Assembly: GCA_963691815.1 (NCBI GenBank)
Contig: OY829654.1
Span: 5,537,378-5,601,377, forward strand
Source: Echiichthys vipera
Lineage: Eukaryota > Chordata > Actinopteri > Perciformes > Trachinidae
DNA length: 64,000 nucleotides
Direction of reading: 5' to 3'
The notes below the pieces were generated by a model that saw nothing but the letters and a program-made list of their open reading frames with translations, was not told the DNA's origin and did no database searches. Made by a program: the position numbers and the translations under genes. Below, in pieces: positions 1 to 42,757 of this stretch. Every line of letters begins with the position of its first letter. Position 1 is the first letter of the stretch.

Positions 1-277
1 TATGTTTCTAATGTGTTGATCATCAAGAGTCCTTTTGCAGAAATGTCAGAAGATGCTGTTTCCAGTCTCTGTAATACTGAGATCTTCTTTTCTCTGTGTC
101 ATATCGTATATGCCATCCCATACAACACAACGTTTCAAGCACTTAAAAGCACTTTTAGTCCAAACTCAAACACTTTTCAAACCTTGCAAACACCTCACTT
201 ACATTTAAGTGTTTTCAAGGGTTTCCAGCACCCGTGTGAACCCTAACAATGCACGTTTCTGAGGGACCTTCAGTTTC

Positions 278-327
278 TTCTCTCTCTCTCTCTATATATA
301 TATTTATATATATATATATATAAATAT
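278..327. repeat. (TC)n-(TA)n microsatellite
   Basis: A CT run followed by an alternating TA run, low complexity. Confidence 0.85.
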
Positions 328-841
328 GAATTCACATTTGAATGGCAGCAGTTAAACAAGAAGAAGCTAACGCAGATTAGCCAGTGTTTTCCCACACGTT
401 ATGACAACATTGTTCCCTAAATGTGACACATTTGACAGATTGACTTTAATAGAAAATCCTCCTGGTTTAAATGTGAGTGCAAGTGTTTGTTATTCTTGTG
501 ACTTACCCATTTGAATGTGTTTTTAGGTGATGAGTACTCTTCTCTTTGTTTCAAACGGGCTCTTGATGGTGGTCGGTTGTAAATCTTTAATTACAACCTC
601 TTCTGATCGGTTGGCGCATTTTAGTGACGTATGTTAATAATAAAAGTGTAGTGCGGGCGCCGCCTACAGTCTGGATGCGTCACTGCACCAAGAAGGCGTC
701 AGCGCTGTGACTCTCTCATGAGCACTCTCCTATATTAGGATGACAGCACTTGGGTCCTACTTTTACCTGCTATACAAATGTTCAAGTAACCATTTATATA
801 TATAAAAAAATACAAAAACATTAAATATAAAGTTAAATATA

Positions 842-1500
842 TCACACTGAAACATTATACAATAGAATTAAATAAAACAAAAACTGTAAAAATAAAAATA
901 CATATAAAGTATGATGCAAAAAAACGGACAGATTAGAAGTAAATACAACAAAAACAGTAAAAAATACAAATAAAATAAAAACAGCATGAATATAAATACA
1001 TATAAAGTATGATGCAAAAAACCCGGACAGATTAGAAGTAAATACAACAAAAACAGTAAAAATATCAATAAATACAATAAAAACAGCACGAATATAAATA
1101 CATATAAAATATGACACAATAGAATAAAATAAAACAAAAACAGTACAAATAGTAATATATACAAAATATGATACAATAAATTATGATAAAACAAAAACAA
1201 AACAAAAACAGTCAATATAAAATGAAATATAACACAATAAAACATTATACAATAGAAGAAAAGAAAACAAAAACTGTAAAAATAAAAATACATATAAAGT
1301 ATGATGCAAAAAAACGGACAGATTAGAAGTAAATACAACCAAAACAATAATAATGTCAATAAATAAAATAAAAACAGCATGAATATAAATCTAAATATAA
1401 TATGATACAATAAAATATGACAGAATAGAATAGAATAAAATAAAAACAGTACAAATATAAATATATATATAATATCATACAATAAAATATGACAGAATAG
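842..1500. repeat. AT-rich tandem repeat with higher-order period
   Basis: The string GTATGATGCAAAAAA occurs at 909, 1007 and 1299, and AACATTATACAATAGAA at 851 and 1241: unit steps of about 98 bp within a 390-bp duplication. The minus strand stays open for 204 codons only because of the composition. Confidence 0.8.
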
Positions 1501-1561
1501 AATTCAGATTTATTATTCATTTACTTATTTATTTTTGTTTTGCTCTCAGTTTATTTTGCTC

Positions 1562-1916
1562 ACACCGGTTTGCTGGTGGTTAGCAATGTCGCCTCACAGC
1601 AAGAGAGTTCCTGGTTCGAATCCCGGCTGGGCCCTTCTGTGTGGAGTTTGCATGTTGTCCCTGTGTCTGCGTGGGTTTTCTCCGGGTTCTCCGGTTTCCT
1701 CCCACAGTCCAAAGACGTGCAGGTGTTCGGTTCATTGATGACTCTAAATCACCCGTAGGTGTGAGTGTTTGTCTGTCTCTGTTCGTCTCTATGTGTCCTG
1801 TGATAGACTGGCGTCCTGTCCAGGGTGGAACCCGCCTCATGTCTAATGTCAGCTGGGATCGGCTCCAGCCCCCCGCGACCCCGACAGGGACAAGCGGTTG
1901 AAGATGGATGGATCTC
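1562..1916 (+). repeat. tRNA-headed SINE with LINE-like tail
   Basis: Box-A-like TGGTTAGCAATG and box B GGTTCGAATCC (1612-1622), a body with the CTCCGGTTTCCTCCCACAG block, and a tail GCTCCAGCCCCCCGCGACCC with AAGCGGTTGAAGATGGATGG. This layout is widespread in teleost genomes. Tail fragments recur at 27336. Confidence 0.8.
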
Positions 1917-2019
1917 AGTTATTCATATTAACATTCATTTATGTGGTTTTAGGAGGTTTTTCATTTCTTTTAGTACCTATTTTATTTATAGTCTCTTAGT
2001 TTCCAGCTCCATTGTTCTC

Positions 2020-2245
2020 CTCATGGGGGCCCTCCACTCTGAGGGGTTGCACCGGGGGGTTGTCTGGGCCTGGATAGTAGGGGAATCCTAACCCAGGGTA
2101 TGGGGCCCTATCTGTCTGGGTCGGGGTGGTCTCTGTGGCGGCGTCCCCTGCATGCATATTTTAATGTAAAGCACTTTGGACTGCATTTTTATATGTATGA
2201 AAGCTGCCATATAAATAAAGCTGATTTGATTTGATTTGAACTAAA
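2020..2245 (+). mobile_element. LINE 3' tail (Rex1/L2-like)
   Basis: GTAAAGCACTTTGGACTGC followed by a CATATAAATAAAGCTGATTT end and short TTGAT repeats is a typical 3' UTR end of fish non-LTR retrotransposons. No reverse transcriptase remains, so it is 5' truncated. The family name is a recollection. Confidence 0.6.
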
Positions 2246-3008
2246 CACAAATACAAATACATCACATTACTTACAGCTGCTAGCATGGCTAAAAATGATA
2301 TTTATGTGTATGCTTTACTATAAAACGAAATTGTTGTGCAATAGACACACAGACAAAATAAGACACAACAAATGATGATCCTAATAATGCTAATTAAAAA
2401 AAGTTTATTTTATTCCGGTAACCATTTCTTTTAGCTCATGAGAGATTCACACGACCCACAAAGTGTCAGAAATATCAATGACACCTGCAAACTCTTCATA
2501 CTTCACTGTAAACTCATGGGAGAGACCTGCACAACAGTAACATGAATGGGAATAATGTCTTTTATGTAGTAGTTTTGGCCATCCCAAATAAAACTATAGC
2601 CACATGTTCACATTACGTAAAAGCATTTAGTTTACTGGTTTATGCTTTCGTGACATGTAGGATAATAAGAAATCATAAGAGACGATGAAAAAACAAACAA
2701 CATATTTTTCAAAACTACCAGTAGAAATAATTTACAAAATTGAGCCTTTGATTTTTCAGTTGTGTCTTCGTTACAGAGTTTAACATTAAGTATGTAGTAT
2801 AGGTACATTTACAGTATATTAAAACGCCATATCTTTGACCCGTGACAGTAACACTGACATATTTCATATTCCAAACCATTCATTTTTCTAGTCTAAGCAG
2901 AATCATTTCAGCTGATTCATCACTGAAAAAACAGTTAATATTGGCCAAAACTGGCCCGTATACTGCTGCGACAGGCACACATAACTAACAACATGACATA
3001 TTGTAGGT

Positions 3009-3014
3009 TTTATT
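3009..3014 (-). terminator. Candidate polyadenylation signal for agap2
   Basis: AATAAA on the minus strand, 559 bp downstream of the agap2 stop. Further copies occur near 2402-2415. The choice between them cannot be made from sequence alone. Confidence 0.4.
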
Positions 3015-3135
3015 CCGTAAAGCCAAAGAAAAGAAGAGCTGTTTTGGTCCAGTCACAACAAAATTGAATAAAAGCCTCTCAGGTGTATCGACCGTACAGT
3101 CACAGACGCAGCTCGCTCTAAAACTTGTTGCTGTT

Positions 3136-3216
3136 TCATCATCATCGTCATCATCATCATCGTCATCATCGTCATCATCGTCATCATCATCATCATCGCT
3201 GTCGTCATCATCATCG
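3136..3216. repeat. (TCA/TCG)n triplet repeat
   Basis: Interrupted ATC/GTC triplets, read as poly-Ser or poly-His in two frames; no coding support. It may lie in the agap2 3' UTR. Confidence 0.85.
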
Positions 3217-3572
3217 TTGGATTATTGCACTTCTTCTTCTGGAGGAAGTGAAACGAGAAGCAAGTTCGTCTGCTCTAAAATTACAGAAGACGGCTACAAA
3301 CTTCTACTTGAGTCGTTTTGAAATGAGGTCGACAACACAGTATTTCAGCAACATATCTCCCCAAATTGAATGAATATTGCTTTTAAAGGTGTTTGATATG
3401 TTGTTCAGTCTTCAGAAGCTATTATATTTAAATCCTTAGTACTACAATAAAAGTCCTGTCGTGTTTCTTTATAGTACGCCCCTCGCCAAAGTATTTTTCT
3501 AAACAATAAGCATCCTCCAGTTGTCACAGGCCCCCTCTGTGTGGTGGTGGTGGTGGCGCCTTCGGTTCAGCG

Positions 3573-32764
<29,192 letters not shown>

Positions 32765-34386
32765 GTGGTCAAGCTTCAGTGGACACACAGTAGATGAACG
32801 GAACCAGACAGAGCGACATGAACGACTGACAGTTTGCCAGCGTGTTGGGATGTGAGAGAATCTGACGGCACGACTGAGACGAAAAACTTACACAGAGGGA
32901 GATTAAGTTTCTCCTTGGAAGATTCAACAGCAGAGCGGCCGTTGGTTTCATCCATTCCCCAAGTCCCTATTTCTTTGTTTTGGATTTTTAATTTCAGCCA
33001 CGGATTTCTTCTCTGTCTGTAATTTTCATTTCTCCGGGATAGAGAAAGATAAATCCTCTCTTCCTGACAACCTTCAACAGACAGTCAGTGGAGTCCAAGT
33101 AGCTCTTTTGTTCTTAGAAACACCCAATTAAAATCTAACCACTGCATATGTATGCAGCTGCTGAGGCAAATAAATCTTCATCATGGTGCCTCATTCCTGA
33201 TGGTAATTATTTACTTGACCTTATTTTTGTGTGCAGCACCCCCATCTCATATGTTACTCAGTCCATCCTCAGGAAGAAAAAATCAGGATTCAATTCAGAA
33301 TAACAACTGCATCATACGTCATCGAGAAGATCAACAGCAGCTGTAATGTGAAATAAAAAGGTAAAGTCTTTAAAAATGCATCAGTGTCACCCTAAAGCAG
33401 CATGGCACATTACACCCGGAGCTGTACGCAGTCCAGTCCAGATCATGGGCTCTCACTGCACGCCACACATGTGTGTTGACAGCAGCATCCATTCAGCATC
33501 AGGAAAGGCGGGCAGCCTCACGGAGAGACACACAGGAAGAACGTGGATGAGGGCTGAAGGGGATCAGGAGGAGAAGCCAACAGAAGCCCGGGTAGATATC
33601 TGGAGATGCACGACCGTGTCAGGGCGCATCCGGCCATCACGCCCCTCTCCCTGTCTCCCGGGCAGCCTGTGTCCTCTGAGCGCATGAGGCGTTGAGCACA
33701 ACGCCGGCACAGAGGAGGCGCTGAGGCGAGTCACTGCTCTAACAGCTCCCCGGTAGATAGAGAGACCGTCGCACAGGTTCAACGAGTCCAGTCACACACA
33801 CACACACATACACACACACCCTCACGCTTGGCTCAGACTCTGCGTTTCTCTCTCCTGATCTCACCAACACACTAATAGGAATCTCCAGTGTCCCTCCCTC
33901 TACATGCCCCTCCTTGTTCTGATAGGCAATCCATACAATGCAGAAGGACCCTGCTTCTCCTCTTTCCCTTTCCCTCCTCGTTTTTTTTTCTCTCTCTCTC
34001 TGCTGCTGCTCTTCTCAGACAGTGCATGGTCCCTGCTTTTTATTGCTCATCCCTCCCATCCCCTTCCCCATCCCCATCAAGCCCTCCCCTCCATCTTTCT
34101 CCCTGCTCGCAGGAGAGGAGGAGGAGGAGGGGAGGAAGGCAGCGGGTAACGGCTGGTGGTAAAGCAGCAGTGCACACACACAAGCTGGACCTGCTAAATG
34201 AGGGGAGACCGCAGGAGGAAAAAGGAGGAGGGTTAGTTAGGAGTGACAAAAAAATAATAATGCATGTTTGTGGAGCAAAATAACACGAGGGCAGGGTGTG
34301 TTTTTCCAACCGTCTGCTCCCTATCTCATTTATTACAGCTGCTAGAATAGTTTCATCAAGATCATCCATCTGTCTTCAGCTGTCTA

Positions 34387-34503
<117 letters not shown>

Positions 34504-34678
34504 CTCTCTGTGGCTCCTCCTCAGTAGGAGGCTTGGCTTGTTTGTTGCTAAGGTGTTACAATCTTCCTGGCTCTGGTGGCACAATCATCTCCTCCATGTC
34601 CTTACTCCTTCCTCCCTCCTCCTCCTGTTGTACACTCTGTATTGCAATCGCTCCCAGGATTTCTGTATCAAAATGGTG

Positions 34679-34825
<147 letters not shown>

Positions 34826-37800
34826 GTGTTTCATTGTGTTGGACATGTGAGTGTATTGATCTGTATAGTCTATTGCCGACTACAGTGTGTGTGTGTTCAT
34901 TAGCAGAAGTGGGTAAGCTCTGGGCTCGCAGCATGAAGCAGAGCACATTGGACATCGATAGTTGGACCACAGAATGCAAAAAAAAAAGGAAGCACAAATA
35001 CGCTGTTTTTTGTATGTGAAGAAAACCCAGAGCATAGCAACTCAATGAAAAATATGTATGTGCATGGAAAGTAGTGCATGTTTGAGATACAGTAACTCAT
35101 CTAAAACCAGCAGCTCCCAGTGTTTACGGCGAGGAGATCGAGGTGTCCTACTATAGGGCCGAGAGGAGCACACGGCTAATTCACCGGTGTTAGCGTCTTT
35201 TTGACCACTCTTGTAAACACAAAGATACATTAGGCCGATATTTGGTTACAGAGATAAGAAGTTAGACTTTAGTTTTATACCATTAAATTAACTCTAAACA
35301 TTACACCATCATTTATAATTGTAGGTTCAACAGAAAGTTTGATAGAATTTAGCCAGAAGCTGTCCGACTGGTGACACAGTTCTGTTAGGATACAACAGTA
35401 AGCCAATCAATAAGGTTAGGACTACTGTGAATGTTAGCACTAGCGGAGTCAATTGTTAGCTATGCTAAGTTTGCCAATAACGGCACAGAAACTAAACAAT
35501 GTAATATTTTTGTAACTATTTTTGTCAAAGGAATCTGGTGGCTTTGAAGAGAGCAGTAAAACAGATTCAGTTCCCATCGGAAAGCACTCTGATGGCAAAG
35601 AAAAGTTGTTAAAATATTCCAAATATAGCATATATTGATGTTCTTAGGTGGCTTAAATACTTTAACCCTGTCCACAGCAGTACGTCTCAATTTATCGGTT
35701 AGTTTCTTTGTGTTATTGTGTGACTTTCAGATCCAAATGGCCGTGATGTCCACAGAAGTAAATCGCTTAGCATCTTTGCCGGAACTGGGAGAGCACCGAC
35801 TGCAGTAAGTTACTGTAGGTGATACTGACTATGGTTAAGGATTTAGCAGTGTCGTCATGCAGAAACAGGATTTTAGTGCTAAACGATGCTTACTACAACT
35901 AAAATGTGAATGTTTGGATTTGAACCAAGCCCCCAACACATTGACTTCCTGGTTGATCCAATAAGGAAGTGCCGAAAACTGCAGTTTTCTGAGTGTCCAC
36001 TAGGCGCAGGTTTCATAATTGAGCAGTTTCTCATTGACACCCATGTTAAACAGATTGTTTTCACAGCATAATTAACACTGAGGGGGTTGAATTTTTTGTA
36101 CCAGGCTAGTTTTTATTTTATTGGAGGTTAAAGTGTATGAAAAATTAGGGCCGTGGCCTCTTAAGTGACAGCTAGCCTCTGGCCCTCACTTCTCCTCGTA
36201 GGTAAACGTCACTACTGGAAAGATACATTATGATTACAAAAAAAAATCAAATTCTAATCACCTTATAACAAAGACAAAAAAAACTACAGGAAAAACTACA
36301 AGAGAAACTGCTGCAGTTAGGCTACGCACAACAGAAACACTGCAGCAAACATGATTAAACATCCATCATTTGAATGATAACCGGGTGTAACTCCATGTTG
36401 ATTGCTCTCTGATTAAAAAACAAAAAAACAAATCCTTGATGTGAAATCAGAGGATGCATTTCCCCCACAGTGCAGCAGCCTCCCACCATCATCTCCATAA
36501 TGCACGATCCGACGGTCCACCTGCTCGGCCCGCTCCCTCCTCCCCTTCAACAGTCAGTGAGAGGGCAATAACTACTCTCACTGAATACAAAAGACCTCTG
36601 ACTACCAACCGCCTTTGGCTCAAGGGGAAAAACACGCAACGTGATAGAGGGCCTGCAACACAGAACATGAGTAACGCATAAATCTTATAGGAATGTTAAA
36701 ACACACTTTGAGGGGGAGTGACGTTGCACACGTGTAAAAAATCAATTTTTAACAAGAAGCGCGAGGACATGATTTGTCTGTGTGAGCTAAAGTGCACGTC
36801 AGGTTGCAGCATCTTGCAGTGCTGCACGGTGAATCTAATTATTTTGAAATAGACACCCACATCTATATAACGCAGAAAATCAGGTTGGCTTCAGGCAGAC
36901 ACTTTTTAGAGACTCACATGCATGCAGACAAAGCCCACACACATTGACACCTACAGGCGGGTGCTGTCAGATGGACTCTGGCCAAGGGCAGTGGTCATGC
37001 TGGGTGATTTTTCATTTCTCCTTCACTGGGAGCTGTCCTTTCTGTCTGGCTCTGCTGCCATGCTGCAGTGAACACCAGTCAGATTCACATTTAAATATCT
37101 TCATTTAGCTCCACCTCAACCCCCTTTTTTCTCCCGTCGTTTTATTTTTTTTCATCCCAGCTTTTCCTTGGCACTCAGGCAGTCGACCACATCCCACTCG
37201 CTTATTAAAAAAAAAGAGAGGTGGCTCTCTTTTTAGCACCAGTGAACTCTAGACTCGCAGATCCAGGCCCCCACGGAGGATACACTCACTTTGATCCTCA
37301 CTCCGGCAGCCTAATTATGCCAACAAAAAAAATGTTTTAACACATCGGGAGTGTGCTTTTCAGAGCGTGTTAAGATCTGCCAGATCCTAAAAAGACCTCA
37401 AAGCTCCCCAAAATCCATCAGGGGGGTGGAGACCTTCAATTCAAATGAGTGGAATGAATAAAAGAATGAAATCAAAAGGTAAGCTGGAGATTTATAAAGG
37501 TATTCCATCCAATCTGACCTCACCAGTGGTGTAAAGTACATTTACTTAAGTACACAGGTATTTCTAACTGATGCTGCTTTATAATTCTGCTCTACAAAAT
37601 TCATCCAACTATGACTGATATTCCTCTACTTACAAAACACATTATTAACTTACTAAATATGATGCCTTGTAATAGATTAAAGGCCCTTCATATTCAGCTG
37701 TTCACTGTTATGTGTCAGATTACACTGTTCAGGTTTGAGTTATGCTGCAATTTATGCAGTGGTAGATCAAATACTGATATTCTTTTACGTATAGGCACTT

Positions 37801-37849
37801 GATATTCAGAACATTAATACGGCGCAAACACATTTTCTTTGTATGTGTA

Positions 37850-38240
37850 TGTTTTGTAGTCATTTTGATTCTCTTTGTGCTAATTTTATGTCCATTTTAG
37901 TTATTTTGTACGCCTTTGTAATTGTTTTGCATCTATTTTTAGACACTTTAAGTATCTGCGTCGTCGTTTTGCTTCTCTCTGTGATCATTTTACATCTATT
38001 TTTAATAATTTTGCCTGTCCTTGTCGTCATTTCTGTCTCTTCATGGTCGTTTTGTGTTGTTTTTGCATCCCTATAGTCATTTTTTTCTCTCTTTGTGGTC
38101 ATTTTTTGTCATTTTGTGTATACTTAATAATCATTTAACATCTCTGTGTGATCATTTTGTGGGCAACATTTTTATGAGTCAGGGCCCCTGACCTTATCGG
38201 CAACTGGGCCTGTGCCCGATTTAACTAATCCAACCCTGCC
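37850..38240 (+). repeat. Dispersed repeat with internal minisatellite, copy 2
   Basis: Diverged units of about 40 bp (TTTTGCATCTATTTTTAG, TTTTACATCTATTTTTAA) followed by the family end block GTCAGGGCCCCTGACCTTAT (38178-38197). Confidence 0.75.
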
Positions 38241-39267
38241 CAGGCCCCATTCAGTTATAGCCTACAACTAAACACAGATAAACAGACGATACCAGTGGAA
38301 AATAAATCTTCATTTAAGTTTAGAAATGATGTATCTCATTTGTTGTTATTAAATGTTAATTGTTTGTTTATCTCATGCAAAAAAAAACAAAAAAACAGCA
38401 TTATATAGCTATGTATCTATCTATATGAAGAAGAATTATAGATTAGAATGAAATGGAAATACTCTTTCCATCACTGGTGGACAAATTATAAAACCTCTAT
38501 AATCCTAATAATGTGAGACTCTGAAATGTGCCATTTTGCACTGTGAGCAATTTTGATACTTTTGTACATTTTTAAAAATTGACTTGTAGCAGAGTATTCT
38601 TACACTGTGGGATTTTTACATTTGCTTAAGTAAAGGATGTGAATACATCGTCACCTTTGTCTTCCACAGAAAAAAGCAACACGTTGTGTCACATTAACAA
38701 GAAACGGAGGGAAGTGGAGATGTATGAGGAAATGATGTAAAACGGATCGGCTTCATGTGTAAAAAGGCCCTGTTTGTCTGAAAGGAAGTGGCTTTGAGGG
38801 CAGTTGCACATTGGCAGACAGGAAGTAGGCCGCACAGCAGGTTTCATCCTGCTGCCATGGCGATGGCTGCTGAGGGATGTTGCCATTGGTTGTCCAGAGT
38901 CTGACTGATAGATGAATGCCATGCACTTTTATATACTGTAACAGGCGCCAGGAGGTGAATTTATTCGCCCCTTGTTGTGAAGCGAGAATAAAAAATGAAC
39001 TTTGACTTCCCCGAAAAAACACACAGCGACTGACACAGGAAGCACAGAGGAAGATATCAATCACCTGTCATGTTCCACGCACCCTGCCGCTAATGCTGAT
39101 GACGACAATGACTAAACCCACTGTGAACCAAAAATCTGCACAAGATCTTTTTCCTGTTTTCAAGAAATGCATTAAAGTGAGCACCCCAGCACCCAAGTCT
39201 GAAAACCTGTCGATAACTTTAACATGTTTCTTCTTCCCTGAACACAAGGAGGAAAGTGTGAGCTCAC

Positions 39268-39430
39268 CTTCGATGCTGTGGAGGTAGACTTTAAGACCCG
39301 AGCGCAGCTGTTGGTCCGTGACTCTTTCAAACTGCTTGAAAAGTCTGTTGATTGCGTTTTGGAGAGATGCATGCCTCTTGACCTCTACTTTTATTGCAGT
39401 GGAGTTGACTGATTTGCCGTTGCTGTTCAT
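39268..39430 (-). CDS. agap2: agap2 alternative first coding exon (PIKE-A / AGAP1-type N-terminus)
   Basis: ATG at 39430 opens 54 codons plus one base, ending GAAG|GTGAGC. Reads MNSNGKSVNSTAIKVEVKR, then an amphipathic helical stretch with FERVTDQQLRSGLKVYLHSI. This parallels the AGAP1 start (MN...AAIRAEIQRFE...LLERVEEPVLQ) and the short human AGAP2 isoform start (VRAEVRRHE...RLRKLAERVDDPELQ), from memory. Its single trailing G matches the end of exon 1, so joining to exon 2 gives ...LHSIEVNIANSQEWTLS and an 833-aa protein (human short form about 836). This implies a second promoter 6.7 kb upstream of the long-form ATG. No transcript evidence is available here. Confidence 0.85.
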
Positions 39431-42400
39431 CCTGACTCATGGATCTCTCTGTGTAAACTGAAGCTAAAGTACCTCGCTTCAGCCCATTTGAACTCCTGGC
39501 TTGTTTGCTCCTCAAGATGAACACAGACTTTAAGACACAGAAGCCCCAGAAAAAGGGGCGCCAGCGGCACTGAGTCTCTCTCTCTCTCTCTCGCTCTCTC
39601 TCTCTCTCTATCTATCTTTCTAGACCACAAAAGTCAACTCACGACAGTGTGTGTCTCAGTTTCCTCTGCAGGTTTGAACTGAACTGAATTTACTTCCTTA
39701 TTTCAAACCATGTTCTTCTCTGCACGGCAGCTCTGACTCTCTGTGGTGGCCGCACCACTGGAGAGGCGCCAGAGGCTGCCATTTACCTCACATAACACAC
39801 TCCACCGCTGCTAATAAAGAAACAATACTATTAGAAAAACAATAATTATTACACTGTAATCACTGTTGATGTGTTTTGGTTAGAGGACGCGCTCTGTTTG
39901 TAGCTGTGAAATGTGCCAGAAGTGTTGTGAGTATTTCTGTGAAAGCCTGACATTCATATTTATGTTTTGACATTTCATTAAGCCACACAGTGGGTATGAG
40001 GCTATGTTGTCATAAATCAGTCCTCTGACAGACCACACAAGATATTCTGTTTGTGTATGACTTTTTGGCTTTCGATATACAGGATACTTTTACCTCTTAA
40101 AGCCTCCAAAAACTCATTCAAATGAAACAAGCTAAGAGGGGAGATTATCTCTTTGATTGAACAGCTGTGATGAGGTCACACGTAGACCTTGGCTGCGGAC
40201 GAAGTGGGTGGTGAAACTACAATGTGTCAAAAGATGCACTACAAAAAGTATTTTAAACCCCTTTCACACAGCCTGTTCGTCGCGGGGCTATTGCGTCTTT
40301 ATTACGCCTCGCCATCTGTGTGAATGGAACCGCCGACAGGACGGTTAAATAGTGACAGAGCAGTTTTCAGAGTAGCATAAGTTATTGACAACTTACAGAA
40401 ACATCGCTTGCAATACTCTGCCGTCTCTTCCCCTCTGTCTTTTTTCTCTCTTGAACCAATGTATTGTCATCAACAGGCTCGTAGCATACTAAACGAAAAA
40501 AGTTCCACACAAAAAATTGTGAAGTAGATAAGATAACTGAAGTAGACCGCAACGGTTGCTTTTGGTGTCAGTTAAGTGAGCGGTTTTAGCCTGCAAAATG
40601 TGACAGGGTTAGGGTTAGGCATCAAAACCACTTTATTAGAATTAGAAAAAAGGTTGGGATATGGCTTTGAACGTCCGAGACAAACGGCAACAGGAAGCCA
40701 ACACCTCTTGTCTGGGTGAAAGTCCTGTGTTTAGGGACCCGTTCACAACCCCAACCTCGCTGTCTTATACTAAGTTCCATGCTTTTAATCTGGTGAATAC
40801 ACATGACTAATGCTGCCTTCACATGCTATGGAGAAGATCGTCCTTTCCATCTGGGAACTGGAAATAACCAGTGCGTTGTGTTCAAGTGCTTTTGGTGTCG
40901 TAGTGAAATGAAACATGGCTGACCCACAGATCCTGACCTATAGGTAAACCAAACAATAATGGTATTTCTTTTTTAAATTACTCTAAGTGTTAATGCATGA
41001 TATTGAAATGTCTATGTCACAACATTGTACAGGCTAAAAAAAACTATCCACTAACAGCAGCAGAAAGCGCTTAATAGCGCGTGATGCTAACCATTCACGA
41101 CTCTTGCATGTTGAAACGGTCAAAGGTTATCTCATCTCAGCAACTCGTGTATCAAAATATTCTACGAGCTCTCCAGTGGAAAATAGCACATGAGGGGGTA
41201 TTCATGTGCAATTTTAATGTTGGCTCTTGGTATTTACCATATTTGCCATAAGATGTGAAGGCTCCGTTACAGTGCTTTCTTCAGTTACATAAACATGAAA
41301 TACACAATTGGAAAACACAAACAGAATATGGGATCTTTAAAGTTTGCTGCTGATGTTGTTGGACGGCATCATCTCCTTTCCTTTGGTAAAGGATGGTCCA
41401 GTGTATCCTGCGCTGACAGACGTAAAGGAAGCATTGCTGGTTCTTATTCCGTATTCGTAGAGCAGCTCGATGAATCAACAGGATGTTACAGATTACTTTT
41501 GGCTCTCTGAACTTTAGCTGTGTTGGTTAAAAACCTAATTCATGAGTGGATAAATGAGTGCTAGTGTCAAACGTTTCTCCTTGTTTTTTCGTCATGCTGT
41601 ATCACAGATGTTGTGTAATCTTTGTGTAACAAGTGTCCTGTCATCACCACAGATAATACTCACTGTGCTCACACAGAATCCTGTTTACAGTCCTTTATGT
41701 CATATTCAATGTTTAAATGTCACTTATATTACTTCTGTTTGTTGTTTTTAAAAACTGCTTTATCAAGTTTGTCATTCCAGACATAAGGTGTAGTTGTGTG
41801 TACGCTTAAAGTAACAGCAAAAAGACAAAAGTAAGGATAGATAATGAAAGAAATATTACATTTAATTAAATTATAGATACATTCGACTACATAAAGCACT
41901 AGTTTCATCAGTATAAATGCCAAATAACACAAATTATTTTTCAATTAATTTTCTGTGTAAAAGATTATTAAGAGCACACAAAAACATTTAACTAAAGTTG
42001 AGTTATAGTTTCATACGTTCTCCTAAATTGTGTACTCCTTTGTATTTTTTCTCCGTCTTTTAACATCTGAGGTCCATGTTGGAAATATGGAAAGTGTTTT
42101 CACTTAAACATGTTATCCTTTGGGTTTCTTTGGTTCTGTATATAATAAATGAATTGAAAAAAAATCTATCAGTCAAAGTCTTCTGTTTAAGCGTCACTGT
42201 GCAGAATGATGTGTGCAGAGTTAGATAGCAGAAAGCTGTTTCAACTGCTGATAGGAGGAAAGTTTCCCTCAGTATATTTCACATGTGGTGTACAGATACT
42301 GTACGAGCAGGATTCTGTAGAATTTCTAGGGGTCAAAAATGGGTCATGGACATAACGGGACATTGATTTTCCCAATTAAAATAGAAGAAGAGTTATTATA

Positions 42401-42694
42401 TTATCATTAAAATATTACTAAACTATTATTATTGTACAGAGGCGATTTGTTTTATAATTTTTATGTTTTATATTTCTTTATTATTTTAATTCAATTTAAA
42501 GAAATGTACTTTGTTTTTTCCTGAAATGATGACGCATGACACCCTGACGTCAGATGCGTCACAAGCACGTCATCAGATACGCCCTCTTGTGTTCAGGCGT
42601 TAGCGGCGCTGCGGAGCAGGGAAGCGACAACACTGATTGATTTGGTGTTAAATTAAGTCTTATTCATTAGAGCCGTGAGAGGTTTGGGTCGAAT
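39431..42694. other. Region between agap2 short-form start and tspan31
   Basis: Divergent intergenic region. A (CT)n run lies at 39575-39612, about 150 bp upstream of the alternative agap2 ATG. Apart from the CRE-like cluster, nothing else recognised. Confidence 0.6.
42530..42573. promoter_or_regulatory. CRE/ATF-like site cluster upstream of tspan31
   Basis: A perfect palindromic TGACGTCA at 42545-42552, with related half sites TGACGCAT (42530), TGCGTCA (42555) and ACGTCAT (42567), all in 44 bp and about 120-165 bp before the tspan31 ATG. CREB/ATF sites typically lie within 200 bp of a start site, so this marks the likely core promoter. Binding is inferred. Confidence 0.55.
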
Positions 42695-42757
42695 ATGGTC
42701 TGCGGCGGTTTCACCTGCTCCAAAAATGCGCTTTGTTCCCTGAACGTGGTTTACATG
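42695..42757 (+). CDS. tspan31: tspan31 exon 1
   Basis: Residues 1-21, MVCGGFTCSKNALCSLNVVY then Met; cytoplasmic N-terminus and start of TM1. Donor ACATG|GTGAGT. Confidence 0.96.

Larger units (their letters stand above)
1..3572. other. agap2 3' flank, no gene found
   Basis: Apart from the tandem repeats, SINE and LINE tail listed below and a possible agap2 3' UTR, I see no coding exon. Reading frames here are products of AT-rich or triplet repeats. Confidence 0.6.

Noticed and set aside
868..1482. 204-codon minus-strand frame, Phe/Leu-rich, membrane-like
   Set aside because: AT-rich tandem repeat with a 98/390-bp period; no homology or codon signal.
1575..1640. tRNA gene
   Set aside because: Box A and B are present but the arms do not fold as a full tRNA, and the sequence continues into a SINE body and LINE-like tail.
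3064..3373. Poly-Ser / poly-His frames
   Set aside because: Translation of an ATC/GTC triplet repeat, probably in the agap2 3' UTR.
40604..40620. Telomeric repeat
   Set aside because: Only about two GGGTTA units; no array.
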